Shown here: positions 1-5,079 of the stretch, in pieces
Position numbering within the stretch: position 1 is the first letter of the stretch
Layout of the letters: every line of letters starts with the position of its first letter
Source: Bacillus sp. DX3.1
GTDB lineage: Bacteria; Bacillota; Bacilli; Bacillales; Bacillaceae_G
Length of the DNA: 8,793 nucleotides
NCBI RefSeq assembly: GCF_030292155.1
Contig: NZ_CP128155.1
Coordinates: 1 to 8,793, forward strand
Reading direction: 5' to 3'
Translations under genes and position numbers: made by a program
The notes under the pieces: model-generated
Seen by the model: the letters and a program-made list of their open reading frames with translations, nothing else
What the model was told of the DNA's origin: nothing
Database searches by the model: none

Positions 1-104
1 AGATTTCAATTTTAAATAAAATAAATGCTTAATTATTTTATTTAAGGCCTAATACCAGCGTAGCTATGATTAGGGGTAAAATAATTTATTTTGTTACTTT
101 AGCA

Positions 105-134
105 AGAAAAAGCTGACGAAGATCAGCTTTTTCT
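105..134 (+). terminator. Strong stem-loop, intrinsic terminator-like
   Basis: A perfect 12-bp stem (105-116 with 123-134) closes a 6-nt loop. The left arm is A-rich and the right arm ends in a T-run, so it could terminate transcription in either direction. No gene ends just upstream inside the window, so it may serve a gene lying before position 1. Confidence 0.7.
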
Positions 135-158
135 ATTTGCTGAAAATCGAGCGAGGCG

Positions 159-271
159 ACAACCGTTTTAGGACGAGAAAATGAAATTTTGAGACCTAAA
201 AAACGGTAAAGGTTGTAGGAATCTCCTACCAAGTCAAAAACATCGTTTTTGGGGAGTGGGCGCCCACTCCC
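159..271. repeat. Cluster of inverted repeats in a gene-free region
   Basis: Three foldable units lie in tandem. A two-part stem pairs 159-164 with 211-216 and 165-172 with 195-204. A short hairpin GTAGGA/TCCTAC (215-220 with 224-229) overlaps and would compete with it. A perfect 20-bp GC-rich palindrome follows at 252-271. There is no coding sequence from 1 to 530 apart from the start region of the XRE remnant. Such clusters are typical of plasmid origins, transfer origins or single-strand origins, but I see no nick-site motif I can name, so the role is open. Confidence 0.45.
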
Positions 272-530
272 GTAGCTTGCCCCTCCCTTTTTTCCTCTTT
301 TAGAATTCTATACTTAATTGCTACTTTGCTCTTGGTTACAAGAACGCTGGTACTGGGTCATGAAAGATGGTTGATGTTAAGCTATCTTTTATTTTTTATA
401 TTTTGAGGGCTTTTTAAATTTTAAGTTAAAGGAAAGTATACTGTGAACTATTGGTTTACATGTATAGAACTGATAGTTTCTTTATTTTTTATTGTTTTAT
501 GTGTAATAATTTTTTTAAGAGGTGAAGGGG

Positions 531-929
531 ATGAGTTTAGGTCAACAATTAAAAAAATTTCGTGAATCACAAAATCTTTCACAAGAAGATGTAGCGAAAA
601 AAATTGGAGTAACTAGATAAGCTGTTTATAAATGGGAGAATGATAAAAGTTATCCTGATATTGATAATTTGATTGTAATTAGTGAGTTTTATAATGTAAC
701 ACTAGATGAATTGATAAAGGGTAATGATAGTTTCAAAAAAAAAATAAAGATTGATGATGAAAATCACGTTAGTTTTTATATAAGTTTTATTTTAATATTG
801 ATAGGGATATGTATAAAATCATCATTAATCTTTGGATTAGGAATTTTATTACCTATATTTTATGATAGTTTCAAAAAAATGATTAGTTCTATTATTAGTG
901 AATTTAAGTCAGTAATTAAAGGGAATTGA
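531..929 (+). pseudogene. XRE-family HTH regulator with C-terminal membrane segments, interrupted by an in-frame stop
   Basis: The ATG at 531 follows an AGGTG-type ribosome binding site. The frame encodes MSLGQQLKKFRESQNLSQED and runs to TAA at 618-620 after 29 codons. It then continues in the same frame with AVYKWENDKSYPDIDNL and FYNVTLDELIKG, the standard second half of a Cro/C1-type (HTH_3) domain. Members of this family normally have Gln before AVxKWE, so CAA to TAA is the simplest explanation. The rest of the reading frame (about 132 codons in all) contains two hydrophobic stretches, roughly residues 84-100 and 101-112, as in membrane-tethered XRE proteins of Firmicutes, and stops at 927-929. 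Restart at ATG 669 would give only a fragment without helix 2-3 of the HTH, so DNA binding is probably lost. A sequencing error is the other possibility. Confidence 0.8.
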
Positions 930-939
930 GTTGTTTATA

Positions 940-983
940 AAAAAAGAAGTATAGAGTTAAATCTTTTTCTATGCTTCTTTTTT
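940..983 (+). terminator. Intrinsic terminator after the XRE remnant
   Basis: The A-rich left arm (940-955) pairs with a right arm at 968-983 through about 16 pairs including one T-G wobble, and the right arm ends in six T residues. It sits 10 bases after the stop codon of the XRE frame. Confidence 0.8.
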
Positions 984-985
984 AT

Positions 986-1020
986 GTAAATTTCTATTTA
1001 AAAGTTTACTTTCAGAAACA
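986..1020 (+). other. Copy 1 of a 35-bp repeat, candidate recombination site
   Basis: This 35-bp stretch matches 8411-8445 at 29 of 35 positions in the same orientation, including an unbroken 16-base block that reads TAAAAGTTTACTTTCA apart from its first base. In the other copy the first 24 bases form imperfect inverted arms (GTAAACT and AGTTTAC). It lies between two terminators, outside any gene. Its partner sits upstream of a tyrosine recombinase gene, so a role as recombinase substrate is inferred. Confidence 0.45.
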
Positions 1021-1023
1021 TAA

Positions 1024-1051
1024 AAAAGAGTCCTGTATACAGGACTCTTTT
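1024..1051. terminator. Bidirectional terminator, perfect 28-bp palindrome
   Basis: The sequence from 1024 to 1051 is its own reverse complement, with A-run and T-run ends and a GTATAC centre. It can act as an intrinsic terminator in both directions and would insulate the replication gene downstream from the XRE region. Confidence 0.75.
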
Positions 1052-1066
1052 ACTTTTAGTTACAAC

Positions 1067-1127
1067 AAAAAAAGCCAATCATGATATAATTGAATTGTCG
1101 AGAAACAACTATAATGAGAGGCTTTTT
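1067..1127. promoter_or_regulatory. Rep leader region with flanking inverted repeat and -10-like boxes
   Basis: AAAAAAAGCC (1067-1076) and GGCTTTTT (1120-1127) are inverted copies about 43 bases apart. Between them lie two TATAAT hexamers (1085-1090 and 1110-1115), the second being a plausible -10 for the downstream replication gene although its -35 is weak. On the minus strand the same repeat would form a stem followed by a T-run, so the end of a short counter-transcribed RNA is possible. A second small inverted repeat, CTAGT (1174-1178) and ACTAG (1186-1190), lies just before the ribosome binding site. Antisense copy control is an inference only. Confidence 0.35.
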
Positions 1128-1207
1128 GCTTATAAACTTCTAATCACATAATAGCATAAAAAAAGTCTCTGTACTAGTTGTAAATACTAGGAACGAGGAG
1201 AAAAGTT

Positions 1208-1792
1208 ATGACAAATACTATCAATTTAAAACAAGCTGAAAAAAATGCAAGATTGAGAGATATCGAGGATTCGAAGATCTTGTCAGAAGAAGAGATGTAT
1301 TTAGCAAATGAACTTCAAGCAAAAGCTAATTCTTATGGTATGAAGCTAGTCCCAGAACGGAAAGTGAAGAATAAAGCTAAATTCGCTCAAATTATTCAAG
1401 AGAATTGGTTATATCTTATTCAGAATAATTATTTAAAAAACGAAGAAATTATGTTTTTAAACAAAATTATTGGTTTTATAGGGTTTCGATCTAACTGTAT
1501 TGTTCATGATATTAATGCAAAAGAGCAGTTACCTATGACTCAAACTGAAATAGCAGAAAAAATAGGTTCTAGTAAAAATACAGTTAGTAGATTAATAAAA
1601 CAATTAATTGAAAAGGGTCTAATTGGACGTTTTGAGTCGGGTAGAGATGGAATTAATGCTAGAATGTATGCACTGTACATAAATCCTAATGTGATTCTTT
1701 GTGGAGATCGAGACAATATTAATCAAACACTACAAACTATGTTTATAAGAAAACCAAAAGAATTGAAAAATTTACCTATAAAATTAGTGTAA
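1208..1792 (+). CDS. RepL-like plasmid replication/maintenance protein with winged-helix domain
   Basis: The product has 194 residues, and the start is set by GAGGAG eight bases upstream of ATG. Residues 1-75 are charged, helical and specific to this protein. Residues about 76-180 resemble the RepL replication proteins of small Firmicute plasmids: a hydrophobic helix (FLNKIIGFIGF, 83-93), a helix-turn-helix MTQTEIAEKIGSSKNTVSRL (110-129), a following helix and wing (IKQLIEKGLIGRF), and a C-terminal YALYINPNVILCGDRDN. This last part parallels the 'mLNPellmRGDd' end of RepL. Automatic pipelines might call it a MarR-like regulator because of the winged helix. The match to RepL is by motif memory and not by alignment. 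It is longer than the usual RepL (about 160 residues) because of its N-terminal extension. The gene stands alone, with a terminator starting at its stop codon and palindromic DNA beyond, which fits a replicon initiator. Confidence 0.65.
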   Translation: MTNTINLKQAEKNARLRDIEDSKILSEEEMYLANELQAKANSYGMKLVPERKVKNKAKFAQIIQENWLYLIQNNYLKNEEIMFLNKIIGFIGFRSNCIVHDINAKEQLPMTQTEIAEKIGSSKNTVSRLIKQLIEKGLIGRFESGRDGINARMYALYINPNVILCGDRDNINQTLQTMFIRKPKELKNLPIKLV

Positions 1793-1820
1793 CCTGTATG
1801 AATTTCATACAGGTTTTTTT
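1791..1820 (+). terminator. Intrinsic terminator of the rep-like gene
   Basis: A 12-bp stem (1791-1802 with 1804-1815) overlaps the TAA stop codon and runs into a row of seven T residues, the standard form of a Rho-independent terminator. Confidence 0.85.
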
Positions 1821-1825
1821 GTAAC

Positions 1826-1879
1826 TTTCATAGTTATCGAATTCGATAACTAAAGTTATCGAATTCGATAACTATGAAA
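1826..1879. repeat. Perfect double palindrome: two GTTATCGAATTCGATAAC units as a 25-bp-arm inverted repeat
   Basis: The 18-bp palindrome GTTATCGAATTCGATAAC occurs at 1833-1850 and again at 1855-1872, separated by TAAA. The flanks are also symmetrical, so 1826-1850 is an exact inverted copy of 1855-1879. There is no T-run, so it is not a terminator, and it sits directly after the rep-like gene's own terminator. Possible roles are a binding site for a dimeric protein, an origin or termination site for replication, or a recombination or resolution site. The sequence does not decide between them. Confidence 0.8.
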
Positions 1880-2460
1880 AATCTTGAAACCCTTGGTATT
1901 ACTGTTTTTTTTCTACTTTTGTATGCTTGTCCCTTCTCACTCTCTATATAAATAGCTAAAAGTTCCGCAAGGAACGGGTCGTATTTTCTTTCGCTTTGCT
2001 ACAGAAAATCTCCACCCTTTTCGCTTTGCTACATCCTTGCAAAACTTTTTTCGGCTCGAATTTGGATATCACCAAGCCGATACATCCAAAAGCAACTATT
2101 AGGGATCATCGGCTTGAATCTGCTATTATACGAGCCGAAACGCTAGTGATTCGATTTAAAATTTCACTTACCAAATTAATAGAATACGTTATATGTGGGG
2201 TTTCGCCCCCACACGACGAACCAGCCTCAACCCCAAAAGCAAACGAAAACCTTCATTTAAAACCGTTTATTTTGCTTTTTAAGCGCATACTTTTGTTTAT
2301 ACGATAAATAGTATTGTTTTAGGTTGTGATTCTTTAAAAGAGATTCTGAAGCGTCTGAATAGCATCTTGTATTTTGTTGTTACTTGTTTCTAAATTACAA
2401 ATTTATATTTATTTAATACTGATTGATTTCTTTTAGTATTTTAAAGTAATGTTTGATTGC
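1880..2460. other. Gene-free region with nested inverted repeats
   Basis: I see no credible gene here. A 103-codon frame at 1996-2307 lacks a ribosome binding site, runs through several inverted repeats and has an unlikely composition. The region contains a direct repeat TTCGCTTTGCTACA (near 1989 and 2020), the nested inverted repeat at 2049-2140, and a hairpin TGTGGGG/CCCCACA (2194-2200 with 2207-2213). The stretch 2340-2460 is simply AT-rich. Confidence 0.5.
2049..2140. repeat. Nested inverted repeat (CGGCTCG / CAAGCCGAT arms)
   Basis: The outer arms TTTCGGCTCG (2049-2058) and CGAGCCGAAA (2131-2140) are exact complements, and so are the inner arms CAAGCCGAT (2073-2081) and ATCGGCTTG (2108-2116). 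Each left outer and right inner arm also reads CGGCTYGAATYTG, so direct and inverted symmetry are combined. The arrangement could fold as a cruciform or a cloverleaf-like RNA. Its position in the gene-free segment behind the rep-like gene fits origin or control DNA. Confidence 0.5.
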
Positions 2461-2482
2461 AATTTATTAAAAACATCATGTC

Positions 2483-2604
2483 CTCAGTGAGTACTCATAT
2501 GGAGACATCAAGGGGACTTTGTGTACTCACTGAGTCTACATCTAGGGACATAATCGGGACAATTGGAAGGTTTTGTGTCGTCAGTGAGTCGACATCCTGG
2601 GAAT
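2483..2604. repeat. Three iteron-like repeats, CASTGAGTnnnCAT
   Basis: Related units start at 2485 (CAGTGAGTACTCAT), 2528 (CACTGAGTCTACATC) and 2582 (CAGTGAGTCGACATC). Units two and three stay similar for about 21 bases, ending in GGGA. CTCAGTGAGTAC (2483-2494) and GTACTCACTGAG (2523-2534) are also exact inverted copies. Spacing is 43 and 54 bases. Short spaced repeats of this kind are typical of initiator or segregation-protein binding sites, but no binding partner can be assigned from sequence. Confidence 0.45.
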
Positions 2605-2625
2605 TTTCGTGTACCCACGTTTAAG

Positions 2626-2658
2626 CTAGGCTCTGCCTAGTCCCAACCCCTAGTTGGG
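2626..2658. repeat. Tandem small hairpins
   Basis: CTAGGC/GCCTAG (2626-2631 with 2635-2640) and CCCAAC/GTTGGG (2642-2647 with 2653-2658) form two adjacent GC-rich hairpins. They are followed by a pyrimidine-rich tract with no gene up to about 2940. This could be a single-strand-origin-like structure or a weak terminator; nothing in the sequence settles it. Confidence 0.4.
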
Positions 2659-2945
2659 CCCAAAAACCCCTTATGCTCTTCTCTCTTTTTTGATTCGGAA
2701 TTTCCAATTTTATAAAGCGGTTTATTTTTCAATTGAAATTTACTATGTTAAAAAACAAAAATGTAATTTTAGTTGTGGTTTGTTGCAAGGTTATTAGAAA
2801 ACTTTTTGTGGCGCGGCCATGGTCTTCGCTATATGGATTAAATAATCATTTATTAAGAAGAAAATGAAGTATGACTTAGAGATGTGAAAAATTCCGTTAT
2901 TTTTATATGACAGAAGGATATAAACCTTAGTAAAATGAATTAGTA

Positions 2946-3075
2946 AAAACCTAGGTTTTATACCTAGGTTTCAAGGTTGATTTTTTTGAAAATAACCCTT
3001 GATATTTAAAAAACTTAGGTTTTTATCTAGGTTTTAAAGGTGGGTAAAAAGATGGATAAAAGTGAAAACCTAGGT
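2946..3075. promoter_or_regulatory. Array of five CCTAGG boxes: candidate operator/centromere of the DUF3967 protein
   Basis: AAAACCTAGGTTTT, a 14-bp palindrome, occurs at 2946-2959. Variants with the same core lie at 2962-2969 (ACCTAGGT), 3014-3019 (CTTAGG), 3026-3031 (TCTAGG) and 3068-3075 (ACCTAGGT, inside the start of the gene). The first two and the next two form paired units about 64 bases apart, each ending in AAGGT or AAAGGT. The pairs flank a plausible promoter, so autoregulation is likely. The array could equally be a segregation site, because the product is a MerR-like DNA-binding coiled-coil protein. Confidence 0.65.
2977..3005 (+). promoter_or_regulatory. Promoter of the DUF3967 gene
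   Basis: TTGATT (2977-2982) and TGATAT (3000-3005) are spaced by 17 bases, a sigma-A-type pattern with a weak -10. It lies between the two pairs of CCTAGG boxes. Confidence 0.4.
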
Positions 3076-3603
3076 AAAGAAAAACCAGGTTATATAGCGA
3101 TGACGGTTAAAGAAGTTGCACTGTGTGTGGATGAATCGCCAAATGTTATAAGAAATTGGATGAAAGAATTAAGGACGTATATTCCTTTGGAGAAAAATGA
3201 GTCGGGTTACAATGTTTTTAATGAAAAAGCTCTTGAGCAAATGAAGATAGTTAAACAATTACATCGAGAACAGAATTACTCAATAAAACAAATTGAACAT
3301 TACTTTGCTACAGGTGGGGAAAGTATAAAGCCTGTACCTAGTAAGGAAGTTGGAGAAATTTTAGCTGAAGAATTAAAATCATTAAAAAATGAAGTTAGTA
3401 GACTTAGAGAATATAGTGAGAAACAAGAGGAATTTAATAAATTGTTAATTGAACAACTTCAAAAACAACAAGATTATATTGATAATAAGTTAGAGAAACG
3501 TGATCAGAAGTTACTTGAAACAATTAGAGAAGTACAAGAAACCAAATTATTAACGGCAGCTACAAAACCAAAAGGTTTTTTTGCGAAATTATTTGGAAAA
3601 TGA
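3052..3603 (+). CDS. MerR-like HTH, coiled-coil DUF3967 family plasmid protein
   Basis: A GTG at 3040 would give 187 residues, but it lies inside the ribosome binding site AAAGGTGG (3036-3043). ATG 3052 is therefore the better start, giving 183 residues. Residues about 13-90 form a MerR-type winged helix (MTVKEVALCVDESPNVIRNW, wing with YNVF, then IKQIEHYF). Residues about 100-165 are a charged coiled coil (EELKSLKNEVSRL, then IEQLQKQQDYIDNKLEKRDQKLLETIREVQETK), and the protein ends in GFFAKLFGK, the signature of DUF3967. The architecture of N-terminal HTH, coiled coil and basic/aromatic tail is like the single-protein Par system of staphylococcal plasmid pSK1, so plasmid segregation or copy control is inferred, not shown. 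Palindromic CCTAGG boxes before and within its start suggest autoregulation. It heads a likely operon with two small membrane proteins. A partial second copy lies at 6357-6515. Confidence 0.75.
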   Translation: MDKSENLGKEKPGYIAMTVKEVALCVDESPNVIRNWMKELRTYIPLEKNESGYNVFNEKALEQMKIVKQLHREQNYSIKQIEHYFATGGESIKPVPSKEVGEILAEELKSLKNEVSRLREYSEKQEEFNKLLIEQLQKQQDYIDNKLEKRDQKLLETIREVQETKLLTAATKPKGFFAKLFGK

Positions 3604-3657
3604 TTTTTTGAGATTGGGTAAAGAATTTATTATTAAAGATTTAAGGAGATAATTAGT

Positions 3658-3861
3658 ATGAATAAAAAGGTGAAAAATTTTAAATATCTTATGATTATAT
3701 TAGCGTGTATTGCAATTTTCGGTACAATTTCACCTAATGCATCTGATCCGAATGAAACATTAGCAGGTAAAATTTCAATTGCGATTTTTGGTATAGTAGG
3801 TACTTGTTTACTATTTTCTATAATGTATTATATTGTGAAAAAAGCTATTTTAAGAGGATAA
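3658..3861 (+). CDS. Small two-helix membrane protein, unknown function
   Basis: The 67-residue product starts at an ATG preceded by AAGGAGAT with ideal spacing, so translation is well supported. After a basic start (MNKKVKNFK) there is a hydrophobic helix at about residues 10-26, a polar stretch with SDPNET (about 29-34), and a second helix at about 39-62, ending in a basic tail. I do not recognise a family. It lies 54 bases after the DUF3967 gene with no terminator between them, so the two are probably co-transcribed. It could be a membrane partner of that protein or unrelated cargo. Confidence 0.65.
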   Translation: MNKKVKNFKYLMIILACIAIFGTISPNASDPNETLAGKISIAIFGIVGTCLLFSIMYYIVKKAILRG

Positions 3862-3895
3862 GTTGTTACATTTCTAATGAAAAGGTAGAGGATAT

Positions 3896-4174
3896 ATGTT
3901 TTTAAAATCTTCATATTTTGAGTTTATTAATTTTATTATCCTGATTACAGTTATTTTAGTTCTGTGGAGATTAAAGGTATGGTCTAATAAAAAATATAAT
4001 GTTCCTAAAGTATTCCAATGGTTCCCTAAAAGATGGGGGAAAAGAAAAATTTCTGAACAGTTTTTTCAATCAAAACTTGATATTGAAGGTAAAGGGATTT
4101 GGATTACTTATTATGCTGTAGATTTATATGTTGTAACTATCCCATTACAAGTGAAAAAATATAATACACTTTAA
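3896..4174 (+). CDS. Small protein with one N-terminal membrane segment, unknown function
   Basis: The 92-residue product begins at an ATG preceded by AGAGGA about five bases upstream. A hydrophobic helix at about residues 9-27 (FINFIILITVILVLWRL) is followed by a basic, aromatic segment (VFQWFPKRWGKRK) and a C-terminal part that looks beta-rich (WITYYAVDLYVVTIPLQV). I do not recognise it. It is 34 bases after the previous small gene, and a strong terminator follows, so it is probably the last gene of the operon that starts with the DUF3967 gene. Confidence 0.55.
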   Translation: MFLKSSYFEFINFIILITVILVLWRLKVWSNKKYNVPKVFQWFPKRWGKRKISEQFFQSKLDIEGKGIWITYYAVDLYVVTIPLQVKKYNTL

Positions 4175-4251
4175 TGTTCTGTTTTTTATTGAGAAGTTTT
4201 GAAATACGGTAAGTGAAATTATAGGTATAATTTTATGTGAATATTAAAGTT

Positions 4252-4284
4252 AAAAAGCTAATTTTCATAGAAAATTAGCTTTTT
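4252..4284 (+). terminator. Strong terminator closing the DUF3967 operon
   Basis: A perfect 15-bp stem (4252-4266 with 4270-4284) with a 3-base loop has A-run and T-run ends. It can stop transcription on both strands. Confidence 0.85.
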
Positions 4285-4289
4285 ATTTA

Positions 4290-4318
4290 TTGCTAACAAT
4301 AAATAAAAAATGTATTTA
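4290..4318 (+). promoter_or_regulatory. Candidate promoter of structured RNA copy 1
   Basis: TTGCTA (4290-4295) and TATTTA (4313-4318) have a 17-base spacer. Transcription would begin near 4325, leaving about 27 unconserved bases before the part shared with copy 2. Confidence 0.35.
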
Positions 4319-4351
4319 GAAGGAATTGTGGTTGCCGTGCATGTGGAATCG

Positions 4352-4597
4352 CTGAGTCCTGGTGTTTATGCCGCGAAAGTTCCTTGACGATGAGGGTTCG
4401 GAGGCTCGTGGTTAAGGGAACCGTGGAATAAAAAGCGAGGACGGACCCCAGGATAGGGCAAAAACCAATGTCTTCGCCAAGATTCGTGGTTCTACTGTTA
4501 GAAAAAGGCGAATAAGAATATAGCATACATACAATAAGGGAATGCAGTATAGATCAGTCTACAAGCATTCCCTTGCTATTAAAATGTTGTTTTTTAA
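4352..4597 (+). ncRNA. Large structured RNA element, copy 1 (internally shortened)
   Basis: This stretch matches 6535-6867 closely from CTGAGTCCTGG to the final T-run, apart from an internal gap of about 80 bases. No reading frame is shared, and differences between copies keep base pairs. The closing stem is GTCCTGG (4356-4362) with CCAGGAT (4448-4454), where copy 2 has a standard pair in place of one G-U. TTCCTTGAC (4380-4388) pairs with GTTAAGGGAA (4411-4420). TTCGCC and GGCGAA flank a TTCTA/TAGAA hairpin in the 3' part. The end is a hairpin (4536-4545 with 4565-4574) followed by a T-run. It lies alone between terminated genes, so a stand-alone RNA or a mobile RNA-type element is more likely than a leader. 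I cannot assign an Rfam class; HEARO/omega-RNA, bcr repeats of the B. cereus group and 'Bacillus-plasmid' RNA should be tested. Confidence 0.7.
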
Positions 4598-4661
4598 GTA
4601 TACTTTTATTTACATAAAACATTGAGTTTTATTATATAAAATATTATATTCCAAAAAAGTA

Positions 4662-4690
4662 TTGCTATTTTTGAAAGCGCTTACTATAAT
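4662..4690 (+). promoter_or_regulatory. Sigma-A promoter with embedded CcpA cre-like site
   Basis: TTGCTA (4662-4667) and TATAAT (4685-4690) are spaced by exactly 17 bases. TGAAAGCGCTTACT (4672-4685) fills the spacer and matches the catabolite-responsive consensus TGWAANCGNTNWCA at all defined positions except the last. CcpA bound there would block RNA polymerase, so repression of the small peptide gene in rich sugar is predicted. Confidence 0.65.
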
Positions 4691-4742
4691 AAGGGTACAG
4701 AGATTCACAAAATCTTAATATAAGAATAAAGGAGGAAATAAC

Positions 4743-4823
4743 ATGGAAATCGCAATGGCAGTTTTAAAATTTGTAGGTGGAATCATTCCATTCGTACAAG
4801 AGCTTTTAAAAGCAGTAATGTAA
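4743..4823 (+). CDS. 26-residue amphipathic peptide, possible membrane-active peptide
   Basis: An ideal ribosome binding site (AAAGGAGG, 4728-4735) lies eight bases before the ATG. The reading frame codes MEIAMAVLKFVGGIIPFVQE followed by LLKAVM and stop. The peptide is almost wholly hydrophobic with two Glu and two Lys, a GG and a single Pro in the middle, and can form an amphipathic helix or helix-hinge-helix. No signal peptide or processing site is visible. Length and character recall delta-lysin or phenol-soluble-modulin-type peptides, leaderless bacteriocins or small type I toxins, but I do not recognise the sequence itself. The strong promoter with a cre-like site, the ideal ribosome site and a terminator of its own make it a real single-gene unit. 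A long inverted repeat follows at 4857-4909. Confidence 0.7.
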   Translation: MEIAMAVLKFVGGIIPFVQELLKAVM

Positions 4824-4856
4824 GTTTATTATCCCGCAATTATTTATAAAAATTAT

Positions 4857-4909
4857 CATACAAATGATCTGTATATCAAAGATGAATTGATGTGCAGATC
4901 ATTTGTATG
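4857..4909. repeat. Long hairpin in the 3' region of the small peptide gene
   Basis: CATACAAATGATCTG (4857-4871) and CAGATCATTTGTATG (4895-4909) are exact inverted copies, and within the loop ATCAA and TTGAT can extend the stem. There is no T-run, so it is probably an mRNA stability element, a processing site or a protein-binding site. It is followed closely by a true terminator. Confidence 0.6.
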
Positions 4910-4927
4910 AGCAATGTTTAAAAAAGA

Positions 4928-4964
4928 AAAAGAATCCCAAAAGAAATAAGGGATTCTTTTTTTT
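4928..4964 (+). terminator. Intrinsic terminator of the small peptide transcript
   Basis: An A-rich left arm ending in GAATCCC (to 4938) pairs with GGGATTC (4950-4956), and a run of eight T residues follows. Confidence 0.85.
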
Positions 4965-5008
4965 GATTAATATATTTGTTTTATCCCAATATAAAAAATA
5001 TAATTTTA

Positions 5009-5036
5009 TTGCTATACAATTATATATGCATATAAT
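5009..5036 (+). promoter_or_regulatory. Promoter of the SLH protein gene
   Basis: TTGCTA (5009-5014) and TATAAT (5031-5036) are spaced by 16 bases. The surroundings are strongly AT-rich, which lowers specificity, but the position relative to the Fur-box-like site and the start codon is suitable. Confidence 0.5.
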
Positions 5037-5043
5037 TATATAT

Positions 5044-5058
5044 AGATAATCATTATTA
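5044..5058. promoter_or_regulatory. Fur-box-like operator before the SLH gene
   Basis: AGATAATCATTATTA matches the 7-1-7 Fur consensus TGATAATNATTATCA at 12 of 14 defined positions. It lies just downstream of the predicted -10, where repressor binding would block transcription. AT-rich DNA can match by chance, so iron control is a hypothesis. Confidence 0.4.
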
Positions 5059-5079
5059 TAATAATAGGGAGAGAAAGAA

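Noticed and set aside
74..110. GGGGT followed by TTAGCAAG, looking like another Tn3-type end
   Set aside because: The spacing is shorter than 38 bp and the terminal ACGCTAAG and internal blocks are missing.
1996..2307. 103-codon plus-strand open frame
   Set aside because: No ribosome binding site, runs through nested inverted repeats and a GC-rich hairpin, and has no recognisable domain; the region looks like control DNA.
2483..2604. CRISPR array
   Set aside because: Only three imperfect short repeats with unequal spacing and partial inverted symmetry; no cas genes and no regular spacers.
3040..3051. GTG start for the DUF3967 protein
   Set aside because: The GTG is inside the AAAGGTGG ribosome binding site of the ATG at 3052, so the downstream start is better.
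4293..4526. 77-codon minus-strand open frame
   Set aside because: It lies opposite structured RNA copy 1; the homologous region in copy 2 does not keep the same frame, so it is a by-product of RNA sequence.
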